64,000 nucleotides of DNA from positions 345,376-409,375 of the forward strand of contig NZ_JADKNH010000001.1 of assembly GCF_015352425.1 (NCBI RefSeq), in the 5' to 3' direction. Below are positions 10,289-16,734 of this stretch, in pieces. The stretch is from Fusibacter ferrireducens. GTDB taxonomy: Bacteria > Bacillota > Clostridia > Peptostreptococcales > Acidaminobacteraceae. Below the pieces are notes generated by a model. That model searched no databases. It had not been told where the DNA came from and saw only the letters and a program-made list of their open reading frames with translations. Both the position numbers and the translations under genes were made by a program. Numbering within the stretch: the first letter of the stretch is position 1; each line of letters begins with the position of its first letter.

Positions 10289-11674
10289 ATGAGAATAGCG
10301 ATTATTAATGGTAGCCCAAAGGGCGAAAACAGCGTCACCTTGCAAAATACGCGGTATATGTTCAAAAGGCATTCAGAGGTTCAACTTGAGGTTTACAACG
10401 TTGCCCAGCAAATTCATCGTTTAGAGAAAGACATAGAATATTTTGAAACGACACTGACGAACATGGCGTCAGCAGACGCTGTTATTTGGTCTTTTCCCGT
10501 GTATGTTTTCACTGTGCCTTCACAATTAAAGCGTTTTATTGAAATGGTCTTCGAGCGAAACTTTGAAAAAAGTTTTAACTTAAAGTATACCTGTCTCGTT
10601 CTGTCGTCGATTCATTTTTATGATCATTGTGCTGTCAATTACATGAATGCTATTTGTGATGATTTAAAGATGAAATATGTTGATTTTCTATCGGTTCACA
10701 TGAGGGATTTAACAAAAGAAGCGGGCAGGGATTATGTAAAAACCTTTGGCAATCGGTTTTTAAGGGCAGTTGAAGATCAAAAGGTTACACAGGTCAATCA
10801 CGCTCCACTTACAAAACCGAATTTAAATTATGTCCCTTCTATATTGGAAAAGACGGTTTCATTTGCAGATAAAAAAGCCTTACTGGTGGTGGACGATTTA
10901 GAGGATCAAACATTGAAAGCAATGGTAGATCAATGTCTGCATATATCAGGGCATACGTTTGAAATCATCAATTTGTCGAAATTAGATATTAAAGGCGGAT
11001 GTATTGGCTGCATAAAATGCGGTCACAATTATGAATGCAGATATAAAGGTAAAGATGATTTTATAGCCTTTTATGACGAAAAAATTAAAGGAGCAGAGGT
11101 GATTCTGTTTGCTGGAACCATAAAGGATCGATATTTGTCTTCTAAATGGAAGCAGTACTTAGACCGTGCGTTTTTTAATACGCATACGCCGACACTTATG
11201 AATAAACATGTGGGCTTTATCATTTCGGGGCCTCTTAGGGCAATTCCAAATTTAAAGCAAACTCTTGAAGCCTATTTTCAATGGCAAAAATGTCATAATT
11301 CGGGGTATGTCTCAAATGAATATGAGACTTCCGATGAATTAGATCAACAGCTTCTGTCGCTAATGCATAATATTTTGAGTGCATCTGAATCCAAGCTGAA
11401 GGCAAACGAGACTTTTTTATCCGTGAGCACTCATAAATTGTTTAGGGACGAAATGTGGGGCCATTTAAGATTTCCGTTTAGAGCGGACTATAAAGCTTAT
11501 AAAGCAATGCATCTATTTGATTTTCCCCAAAAAAATGTGAAATCAAGAGTTTACAATCGCATTATGAGCATCTTAATGCTGATACCTAAAGTGAGATCTG
11601 AAATTTATACGAATCAAATGATACCAGCAATGGTAAAACAACATAAAAAAATAGTAAATGATCCCGAACTTTAA
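10289..11674 (+). CDS. Two-domain flavodoxin-fold NAD(P)H oxidoreductase
   Basis: A 461-residue protein made of two flavodoxin-like domains in tandem. The first (about 1-175) starts MRIAIINGSPKGENS, with WSFPVYVFTVPSQLKRFIE, the FMN reductase pattern. The second (about 193-345) has the cysteine cluster GGCIGCIKCGHNYECRYKGKDDF, as in iron-sulphur flavoproteins, followed by AEVILFAGTIKDRYLSSKWKQYLDR. The C-terminal 100 residues are basic and match nothing recognised. Likely a cytosolic flavin-dependent reductase, perhaps for quinones or drugs, induced through the PadR repressor encoded 9 bases downstream. Substrate unknown. ATG follows TTAGGAGG. Confidence 0.75.
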   Translation: MRIAIINGSPKGENSVTLQNTRYMFKRHSEVQLEVYNVAQQIHRLEKDIEYFETTLTNMASADAVIWSFPVYVFTVPSQLKRFIEMVFERNFEKSFNLKYTCLVLSSIHFYDHCAVNYMNAICDDLKMKYVDFLSVHMRDLTKEAGRDYVKTFGNRFLRAVEDQKVTQVNHAPLTKPNLNYVPSILEKTVSFADKKALLVVDDLEDQTLKAMVDQCLHISGHTFEIINLSKLDIKGGCIGCIKCGHNYECRYKGKDDFIAFYDEKIKGAEVILFAGTIKDRYLSSKWKQYLDRAFFNTHTPTLMNKHVGFIISGPLRAIPNLKQTLEAYFQWQKCHNSGYVSNEYETSDELDQQLLSLMHNILSASESKLKANETFLSVSTHKLFRDEMWGHLRFPFRADYKAYKAMHLFDFPQKNVKSRVYNRIMSILMLIPKVRSEIYTNQMIPAMVKQHKKIVNDPEL

Positions 11675-11683
11675 GGAGTAAAA

Positions 11684-12211
11684 ATGTTAGAATATGTACT
11701 TTTAGGTTTTTTAACTTATGGTGATTTAACTGGATATGAAATTAAAAAGATAATGACGCACAGTACTTCCAATTTTGTGGATGCAAGCTTTGGCAGCATT
11801 TATCCAGCTCTTAAGAGATTGGAATCTAAAAAATGGATCAGTTCATATGAGGGCAAGACAGGAAAAAAAATGATCAAGAAGTATAGTCTTACAGCGGTTG
11901 GCAAAGATCATTTTCTGAAGTGGCTTAAAGCACCTGCGGAATATTCACCTTTTAATCATGAATTTCTAGCGAAGATATTCTTTTTTAAGAATATAGACCA
12001 TGAAGAAGCTATAGGGCAAATTAAGTGTGTGATTGCTGGCATCGAAGCTAGACTTGATGGCCTAAAAAAACTAAAAAATCACGAAGGGCACGGTGAACTA
12101 TGTGATATAAATGGTTTTGAAGAGGATACACTGGATTATGGCATTTCAAATTATAGACATCAATTGGAGTGGTTTAACAACTATCTTCAAAAGATGCTTC
12201 AAAAATCATAA
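11684..12211 (+). CDS. PadR family transcriptional regulator
   Basis: A 175-residue PadR repressor. The N-terminal winged helix has LLGFLTYGDLTGYEIKKIM, then FGSIYPALKRLESKKWISS and KKYSLTAVGKDHFLKWL. The C-terminal helical region (about 95-175) is the dimerisation domain of the Vir/PadR_C type. Ligands of the family are typically phenolic or antimicrobial compounds. It is cotranscribed with the flavoprotein gene and probably binds the GATATATC dyad over the operon promoter. ATG preceded by AAGGAG. Confidence 0.88.
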   Translation: MLEYVLLGFLTYGDLTGYEIKKIMTHSTSNFVDASFGSIYPALKRLESKKWISSYEGKTGKKMIKKYSLTAVGKDHFLKWLKAPAEYSPFNHEFLAKIFFFKNIDHEEAIGQIKCVIAGIEARLDGLKKLKNHEGHGELCDINGFEEDTLDYGISNYRHQLEWFNNYLQKMLQKS

Positions 12212-12323
12212 TATTACAAAATGCTTACATCTAAAGGGGAATCATTTTATAAATGATTTGTTTTTGGTATACTAAAAATGTCGTACAATGTGCGAGAATA
12301 AATTATGAGAGGAGTGATGTTCA

Positions 12324-12443
12324 ATGAAGACTAACCGTTATTCTATTATTGTCAAAACACAGGAGGTAAGATTTATTGAACTACAAAAATGCTGCGGAAA
12401 TTTTACCAGCAGATCTTCTCGAGGAACTACAGAAATATACTGA
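12324..12443 (+). CDS. Possible 39-aa leader ORF overlapping the next gene
   Basis: ATG at 12324 preceded by GAGAGGAG opens a 39-codon frame that reads through the ribosome binding site and TTG start of the following gene and stops 65 bases inside it. The product has no recognisable domain. Its position suggests translational coupling of the downstream TTG-initiated gene rather than a functional protein. It could also be a chance frame. Confidence 0.35.
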   Translation: MKTNRYSIIVKTQEVRFIELQKCCGNFTSRSSRGTTEIY

Positions 12444-12651
12444 AGGCACGATCATTTATATTCCTAAGTCCTCCCGAAGAGAAGCATGGGGACTAAAATC
12501 AGGCATACGTGATGAATTAGATCAGCGCAATGCCAGTATTTTAGCTGAATTTGAAGCGGGTAAGTCAGTTGGTCTCATAGCGAATCACTATTTTATGAGT
12601 GAAGCGGCTGTCAAGAAAATTGTCTATGAAAGAAAGACGGAGAAAAAATAG
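12376..12651 (+). CDS. Small HTH protein, Mor/CD3324-like
   Basis: A 91-residue protein beginning at TTG 12376, placed 9 bases after AGGAGG (12361). The N-terminus (ILPADLLEELQKYTEGTIIYIP) and the C-terminal helix-turn-helix (ILAEFEAGKSVGLIANHYFMSEAAVKKIVYERK) match the Mor transcription activator-like layout common in clostridia (CD3324-type proteins). Likely a DNA-binding regulator; target unknown. No in-frame ATG is available near the ribosome site, so the TTG start is well determined. Confidence 0.65.
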   Translation: MNYKNAAEILPADLLEELQKYTEGTIIYIPKSSRREAWGLKSGIRDELDQRNASILAEFEAGKSVGLIANHYFMSEAAVKKIVYERKTEKK

Positions 12652-12738
12652 TTCAATCTATTCTTTCCCTATTTGTATTTTGACAGTTGTGAGATAATGA
12701 ACTTGACCGGTTAATCCAATCGAAAGGAGGCGTTTAAT

Positions 12739-12768
12739 TTGAAAATTGAGAGGTGGCCTTTACTCTAA
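12739..12768 (+). other. Mini-ORF of 9 codons with strong ribosome site
   Basis: A TTG codon at 12739 sits 8 bases after AAAGGAGG (12723-12730) and opens the frame M-K-I-E-R-W-P-L-L-stop. A short CTAAC/GTTAG dyad overlaps the stop and a terminator follows at 12785. No gene lies downstream on this strand, so the unit is either an orphan small transcript or a relic of an attenuator. Confidence 0.35.
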
Positions 12769-12784
12769 CGAGTTAGGCATCAAG

Positions 12785-12810
12785 GGGTCCAGCATATGCT
12801 GGGCCCTTTA
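12785..12810 (+). terminator. Terminator after the mini-ORF
   Basis: GGGTCCAGCAT/ATGCTGGGCCC is an 11-bp uninterrupted stem (one G-U) followed by TTTATAA. It separates the plus-strand unit from the convergent gene ending at 12808. Confidence 0.6.
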
Positions 12811-13770
12811 TAATGTGAAGAAATGTGCTAAGTTTTCAGATGCAAATGCCAGCTTAAATTGGGTTAGAAGAGATGGAAAGCCTCTTCTGAAATAGGATTT
12901 TGCGCTTGGCATTAGGGTGTCGATGGCCTCATAAAAGGCATCCGCAAACAATGCTTCAGGATCAGGGTGCGCTTTGAATTTTTCATGGAGAAGTTTAATG
13001 TCGCTTGGCTTCAAAAAGAGATTTCTAACAGCTCTTTCCAGCAAGGTGGATGCAATAGATTGCTTAAGGAGTATTTCGGAAACATTGTTGATGAGATTTT
13101 CTGGTGCCATATCATAGTTTCTTGCATAAAGTGCAACAATGGATAGGATATCGTTTTCGTCATAGTTGTGGCAAAAATCATTTTCTAGGTTCAGCGTTTT
13201 TATATAGTATTCAACATACCATATGCCAATCTCTTTCATGGGATCATAAAAGAGTGGATAATCAATCATGCCACTGGTGAGGTTGGGCATGAACTCGTAA
13301 TCGTAATTTTTGAAAAAGAGTTCTAATCCATTGTAGATCGTGTCAATATAGGCGTCTATAGCAAGTGCCAAATGCATGGATTTTAGATACTTATATGAAA
13401 GTTCTAAATGTGCCATTTTTGCCTTAATGCAATTTTGACCTGTTTGATAAAATCTTGAGACTTCAAAAGTCATGAGCTTTTCAAAAGCATCGTTCATGTC
13501 ATTAAACGACCTGAAATAAGCATCCAGCGTATAAACAACGCCATTATATAAATCGATGCCTACATCTGTTTTGACAGAAGCACTTTTGCCTTGGGTGTAT
13601 TTAAGCACATTTTCACTCATGATTTTCATAATGTCGAGCTGTATGAGTTCTACTTGCTTTGGGGTAATCATGCCATTTTTTAGACTGTACTCCAACATGG
13701 AAAATGTCCATTTTTCAATATCTGGGATAAAATCTGTGTAAAGAGAGTGTTTCGCTAGTGTATGAATCAT
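12808..13770 (-). CDS. Conserved protein of unknown function (possibly DUF6179)
   Basis: A 320-residue, mostly helical, soluble protein with no catalytic motif I recognise. Features seen: SLKNGMITPKQVELIQLDIMKIM near residue 30, and the helical DAYIDTIYNGLELFFKNYDYEFMP segment mid-protein. I tentatively associate it with DUF6179, which I recall beside DUF6323 genes as here; this is memory, not a search. ATG preceded by TAGGAGG. It starts 10 bases after the stop of the upstream minus-strand gene, so the two form an operon and probably act together. Confidence 0.5.
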   Translation of the reverse strand: MIHTLAKHSLYTDFIPDIEKWTFSMLEYSLKNGMITPKQVELIQLDIMKIMSENVLKYTQGKSASVKTDVGIDLYNGVVYTLDAYFRSFNDMNDAFEKLMTFEVSRFYQTGQNCIKAKMAHLELSYKYLKSMHLALAIDAYIDTIYNGLELFFKNYDYEFMPNLTSGMIDYPLFYDPMKEIGIWYVEYYIKTLNLENDFCHNYDENDILSIVALYARNYDMAPENLINNVSEILLKQSIASTLLERAVRNLFLKPSDIKLLHEKFKAHPDPEALFADAFYEAIDTLMPSAKSYFRRGFPSLLTQFKLAFASENLAHFFTL

Positions 13771-13780
13771 CTTAGACCTC

Positions 13781-14200
13781 CTAAAATTTTTTATGAATAT
13801 AACGCAAGACTTTTTCTAAATCACGATCTCTTAGGAGTTCAATCGAACCACCAGATTTGCCATTAAAGTATTTCACCATTAATTCAATAAGATCATCATC
13901 TGAGATGACCTCGAACATTTCGTTTTTCATATAGTAAAAAGTTTCGATGAGTTCATCAAGTGTTGCCACATAGTTTGCTTGTTGGATGTAGGGGGAGTCT
14001 AGAAAAGCTTCGATTATTTTGCCTATGGTTGCACTGCCGATTTCGATGCGGCCATGCGAGATTAGAGCTTGATTTCTAGATTCTATTAGAGCGAGCGCAT
14101 CTTGTGGTGTCAATTTGAGGCCGAAAAGGCCAGAGAGGTCGTTGAGTTCTAGGATTTCATCAAGCGCTAATTTTTGTGATAAAAGTTCAAGCGAAAACAT
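13781..14200 (-). CDS. Conserved protein of unknown function (possibly DUF6323)
   Basis: A 139-residue helical acidic protein. It contains LKLTPQDALALIESRNQALISHGRIEIG, a segment reminiscent of DUF6323 proteins, and a C-terminal LIELMVKYFNGKSGGSIELLRDRDLEKVLRY. No membrane segment and no cysteines suggesting metal. ATG preceded by AAGGAGG. First gene of a two-gene minus-strand operon. Function unknown; the family assignment is tentative. Confidence 0.5.
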   Translation of the reverse strand: MFSLELLSQKLALDEILELNDLSGLFGLKLTPQDALALIESRNQALISHGRIEIGSATIGKIIEAFLDSPYIQQANYVATLDELIETFYYMKNEMFEVISDDDLIELMVKYFNGKSGGSIELLRDRDLEKVLRYIHKKF

Positions 14201-14235
14201 TTTAGCCTCCTTAAATTAAAATTTTCTAAAAAGTA

Positions 14236-14360
14236 TTGACAAACAGGGTTGAATTGTGTTAATGTATAGTTGAGAAATACTATAGAATTCCTTAATCCCA
14301 TAATGTTATATAATATCACGAATCCATCTTTTTTACAAGGCTGGCATTCGGGATTTTTTT
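14236..14360 (+). ncRNA. Possible short transcript or leader upstream of the GNAT gene
   Basis: A promoter-like TTGACA (14236-14241), 18-base spacer and TAATGT (14260-14265) points toward the GNAT gene at 14444. About 90 bases on, GGGATT (14350-14355) followed by eight T residues can pair with AATCCC at 14292-14297 or AATCC at 14321-14325. The two alternative partners make this either an attenuator-like leader or a small RNA. Evidence is weak. Confidence 0.3.
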
Positions 14361-14443
14361 TGCGCAAAATTGAACATTTATGATATCATGAGAGTAGGTT
14401 GGAAATTAAAGCTGAAGGGCTTGTGAGAGAATGGAGCAGATGT

Positions 14444-14962
14444 ATGATTTTTATAGAAAATGAGCACATTAAATGTCGTGCAACACTGTCGGCAGATTTA
14501 GAGTTTGTGAAGACTGCTGAGAGCGATGCGGAGAATTCAAGATTTGTCAGTCAATGGACTATAGAACAACATCTTTCAGCAATTGGCGATGAAAATCAAA
14601 TGCATATTATCATTGAGGATGTAAAAACAGGTAAAAAAGTGGGCTATATGCTTGTGGCAGGCCTAAAAAACAACAATAACAATATTGAGCTTAGAAGAAT
14701 TGTCATTACGGATAAGGGACATGGCTATGGACGCCAATCTTTTATCTTGATGAAACAATATATATTTGATGAGTTAAAGGCACATCGTTTGTGGCTGGAT
14801 GTGAAGACTTACAACGAGAGAGGCCGTCATCTTTATAAATCAGAAGGTTTTGTCGAAGAAGGCATCATGAGGGAGAGTGTGCTTTATAATGGGCAATATG
14901 ATTCCATGATGATTATGTCCATTTTAGAGCACGAGTATCGGGCGTTTGTGCATATGCTCTAA
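14444..14962 (+). CDS. GNAT family N-acetyltransferase (RimJ-like)
   Basis: A 172-residue GNAT protein. The core is IELRRIVITDKGHGYGRQSFILMKQYIFDELKAHRLWLDV, with the acetyl-CoA loop DKGHGYGRQ, then NERGRHLYKSEGFVEEGIMRESV. This late GF-x-EEG pattern is typical of ribosomal-protein/spermidine-type acetyltransferases. The ATG at 14444 has GGAG 9 bases upstream; a TTG at 14399 in the same frame would add 15 residues not needed by the fold. Substrate unknown. Confidence 0.8.
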   Translation: MIFIENEHIKCRATLSADLEFVKTAESDAENSRFVSQWTIEQHLSAIGDENQMHIIIEDVKTGKKVGYMLVAGLKNNNNNIELRRIVITDKGHGYGRQSFILMKQYIFDELKAHRLWLDVKTYNERGRHLYKSEGFVEEGIMRESVLYNGQYDSMMIMSILEHEYRAFVHML

Positions 14963-15065
14963 AGGTTAAATTACAGTGCTATAGAACGAATTGCTTTCGA
15001 GGACAATTTTTCACTTGAAAGCGTCTAACTGTATGCTATTTAGAACTTTAAACGGAGGTAAAATA

Positions 15066-15635
15066 ATGTCAAAAGTAAGATGTGAATGGGCTCAATCTCA
15101 TGAACTCCATCATGATTATCACGATAAGGAATGGGGCGTACCGGTTCATGATGACCGCAAGTTATTTGAAATGCTCAACCTTGAAGGTGCTCAAGCAGGT
15201 CTTTCATGGCTCACGATTTTAAAAAGACGCGATGATTACAATTTGATCTTTGAAAATTTTGATCCTCAAAAACTTGTGAAATACACAGACGAGCAATTGG
15301 ATGCGATCTTATTAGATGCGAGGATCATTCGCAATCGGTTAAAAGTCTATTCAGTGAGAAGTAACGCAGAGGCTTATCTTAAAGTTGTGGAGGAGTTCGG
15401 CAGTTTTGATGCCTATATCTGGCAGTTTGTCGGTGGAAAACCCATCATCAATACTTTCAAGAGTATGAAAGAAGTGCCTGTGAGTACACCAGAAAGCGAT
15501 GCCATGAGCAAAGACCTTAAAAAGAGAAGCTTTAAGTTCTGTGGCACGACGATTTGTTATGCTTATATGCAAGCTGTGGGCATGGTAAATGATCATACAA
15601 TGGATTGTTTTAGATATAACGAAGTACAAATATAG
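15066..15635 (+). CDS. tag: DNA-3-methyladenine glycosylase I
   Basis: A 189-residue Tag-type HhH base-excision glycosylase that removes 3-methyladenine from alkylated DNA. Motifs: RCEWAQSHELHHDYHDKEWGVPVHDDRKLFEMLNLEGAQAGLSW at the N-terminus, LDARIIRNRLKV, and the C-terminal KFCGTTICYAYMQAVGMVNDHTMDCF. The cysteine near residue 4 and late His/Cys residues match the family's zinc ligands. ATG at 15066 follows CGGAGG; the longer frame from 14991 adds a tail with no homology to the family. Confidence 0.95.
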   Translation: MSKVRCEWAQSHELHHDYHDKEWGVPVHDDRKLFEMLNLEGAQAGLSWLTILKRRDDYNLIFENFDPQKLVKYTDEQLDAILLDARIIRNRLKVYSVRSNAEAYLKVVEEFGSFDAYIWQFVGGKPIINTFKSMKEVPVSTPESDAMSKDLKKRSFKFCGTTICYAYMQAVGMVNDHTMDCFRYNEVQI

Positions 15636-15637
15636 GA

Positions 15638-15666
15638 TTGAATTTTTAGAACTTTAATGTTATAGT
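15638..15666 (+). promoter_or_regulatory. Promoter of the xpt operon leader
   Basis: TTGAAT (15638-15643), 17-base spacer, TATAGT (15661-15666), starting just after the tag stop codon. A start near 15673 gives a leader of about 450 bases holding the inverted repeat, riboswitch and terminator. Confidence 0.6.
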
Positions 15667-15703
15667 AAAACGATGGAATTTGCAATTTAAAATTGAATAT
15701 TTG

Positions 15704-15822
15704 GTTAGAGTGTTAAAATCCAATAGTTGAGCAACCCTCAACCATAAGATGTCGTTTACGGCAAGTACGCGATACAGCATATGGTTGAGGGTTCGTGCGA
15801 AACTGGATTTTGACACTCTAAC
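15704..15822. repeat. 119-bp nested inverted repeat in the xpt leader
   Basis: Outer arms of 19 bases (GTTAGAGTGTTAAAATCCA at 15704-15722, complementary partner at 15804-15822) pair with one G-U. After a symmetric 10/10 internal loop, inner arms AACCCTCAACCATA (15733-15746) and TATGGTTGAGGGTT (15780-15793) pair perfectly, leaving a 33-base apex. The element ends 7 bases before the riboswitch. It could be a MITE-like insertion (ATATTT lies near both ends) or a structured RNA domain. Confidence 0.75.
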
Positions 15823-15829
15823 TATATTT

Positions 15830-15899
15830 ACTCGTATAAGTTTGATAATATGGATCAAACGTTTCTACAAGCTACCTTAAATAGTTACAGGCTACGAGT
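15830..15899 (+). promoter_or_regulatory. Purine riboswitch aptamer (guanine class)
   Basis: P1 is ACTCGTA/TACGAGT. P2 is GTTTGA/TCAAAC closed by loop TAATATGGA, J2/3 is the canonical GTTTCTAC, and the P3 loop CCTTAAA is canonical. The specificity base before TACGAG is C (15892), which in this family means guanine or hypoxanthine rather than adenine. Unusual: about four extra bases (CAGG, 15888-15891) lie between the short P3 stem and that C. It controls the xpt operon through the terminator at 15986. Confidence 0.88.
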
Positions 15900-15985
15900 T
15901 CGGTAAAATTTGTGTATAGCTATAGTGTAATTTGGCACCTGATCAATGTTATCTTATTACTGTATCTATATCTCAAGTTTTTCAG

Positions 15986-16014
15986 GAACTCTGTCTTGAC
16001 AGAGTTCTTTTTTT
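15986..16014 (+). terminator. Riboswitch-controlled terminator upstream of xpt
   Basis: GAACTCTGTC/GACAGAGTTC is a 10-bp perfect stem with a TT loop and a T-tract at 16008-16014. It lies between the aptamer and xpt and is the expected expression platform. Confidence 0.85.
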
Positions 16015-16119
16015 ATACAACTGATATTAAAATAGAAGATTTTCTCTGTAATTTGAATTGAGAAAAGGGTTTATGGAGATCAGTTTGTGACATCTAAAAA
16101 CAATTAAAAGGAAAAGTGA

Positions 16120-16707
16120 ATGGAATTATTAAAGCAAAAAATTTTAAAAGAAGGCACAACAGTGGGCCCTGAGATCTTAAAGGTGGATTCTTTTTTAAAT
16201 CATCAAATTGATATTAGGCTCATGCAAGAGATTGGTAAAGAATTTCACAGACGCTTTAAAGATCATAAAATCACTAAGATTTTAACGATTGAAGCTTCTG
16301 GAATCAGTATCGCATCCATTGCGGCGATTTATTTTGATGTTCCTGTGGTATTTGCTAAAAAAGTACAGTCTAAAAATTTAGATGCAGAGACATACAAAAG
16401 CAGTGTGTATTCTTTTACTAAAGAAGCTTACTATGATGTCAAAGTTTCTAAACGCTATTTATCAAGTGATGATCACATTTTAATCTTGGATGATTTCTTG
16501 GCAAATGGACGTGCGGCACTTGGACTGATTGAAATTCTCGATCAAGCGGGTGCTACGCTAGAAGGCGTCGGTGCTGTGATAGAAAAAGGATTTCAAGAGG
16601 GTGGGCAAATTTTGAGAGATATGAATATCCATTTGGAGTCTTTGGCAATTGTGAATCGTTTTGAAGATGGAAAAATTACATTTATCGAACAAAATCAAAC
16701 GCGTTAA
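16120..16707 (+). CDS. xpt: Xanthine phosphoribosyltransferase
   Basis: A 195-residue PRPP-dependent enzyme that converts xanthine to XMP for purine salvage. Family sequence: MELLKQKILKEGTTVGPEILKVDSFLNHQID at the start, the IEASGISIASIAAIYF segment, and the PRPP loop HILILDDFLANGRAALGLIEI. Length is standard. It is the first gene after a guanine-class riboswitch, the classic arrangement in Firmicutes. The ribosome site (AAAAGGAAA) is modest. The lipoprotein gene follows after 27 bases without a terminator, so the transporter genes share this control. Confidence 0.96.
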   Translation: MELLKQKILKEGTTVGPEILKVDSFLNHQIDIRLMQEIGKEFHRRFKDHKITKILTIEASGISIASIAAIYFDVPVVFAKKVQSKNLDAETYKSSVYSFTKEAYYDVKVSKRYLSSDDHILILDDFLANGRAALGLIEILDQAGATLEGVGAVIEKGFQEGGQILRDMNIHLESLAIVNRFEDGKITFIEQNQTR

Positions 16708-16734
16708 TTTTGGGGAGTAAAGGAGAAGAGTGAA

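Noticed and set aside
15704-15822. A PRPP/ykkC-type aptamer in tandem with the guanine riboswitch.
   Set aside because: I could not find the conserved ykkC core sequences; the element is dominated by two long perfect stems, unlike that fold.
15646-15858. A 70-codon minus-strand frame opposite the xpt leader.
   Set aside because: It runs through the inverted repeat and riboswitch and shows no ribosome site or protein-like composition.
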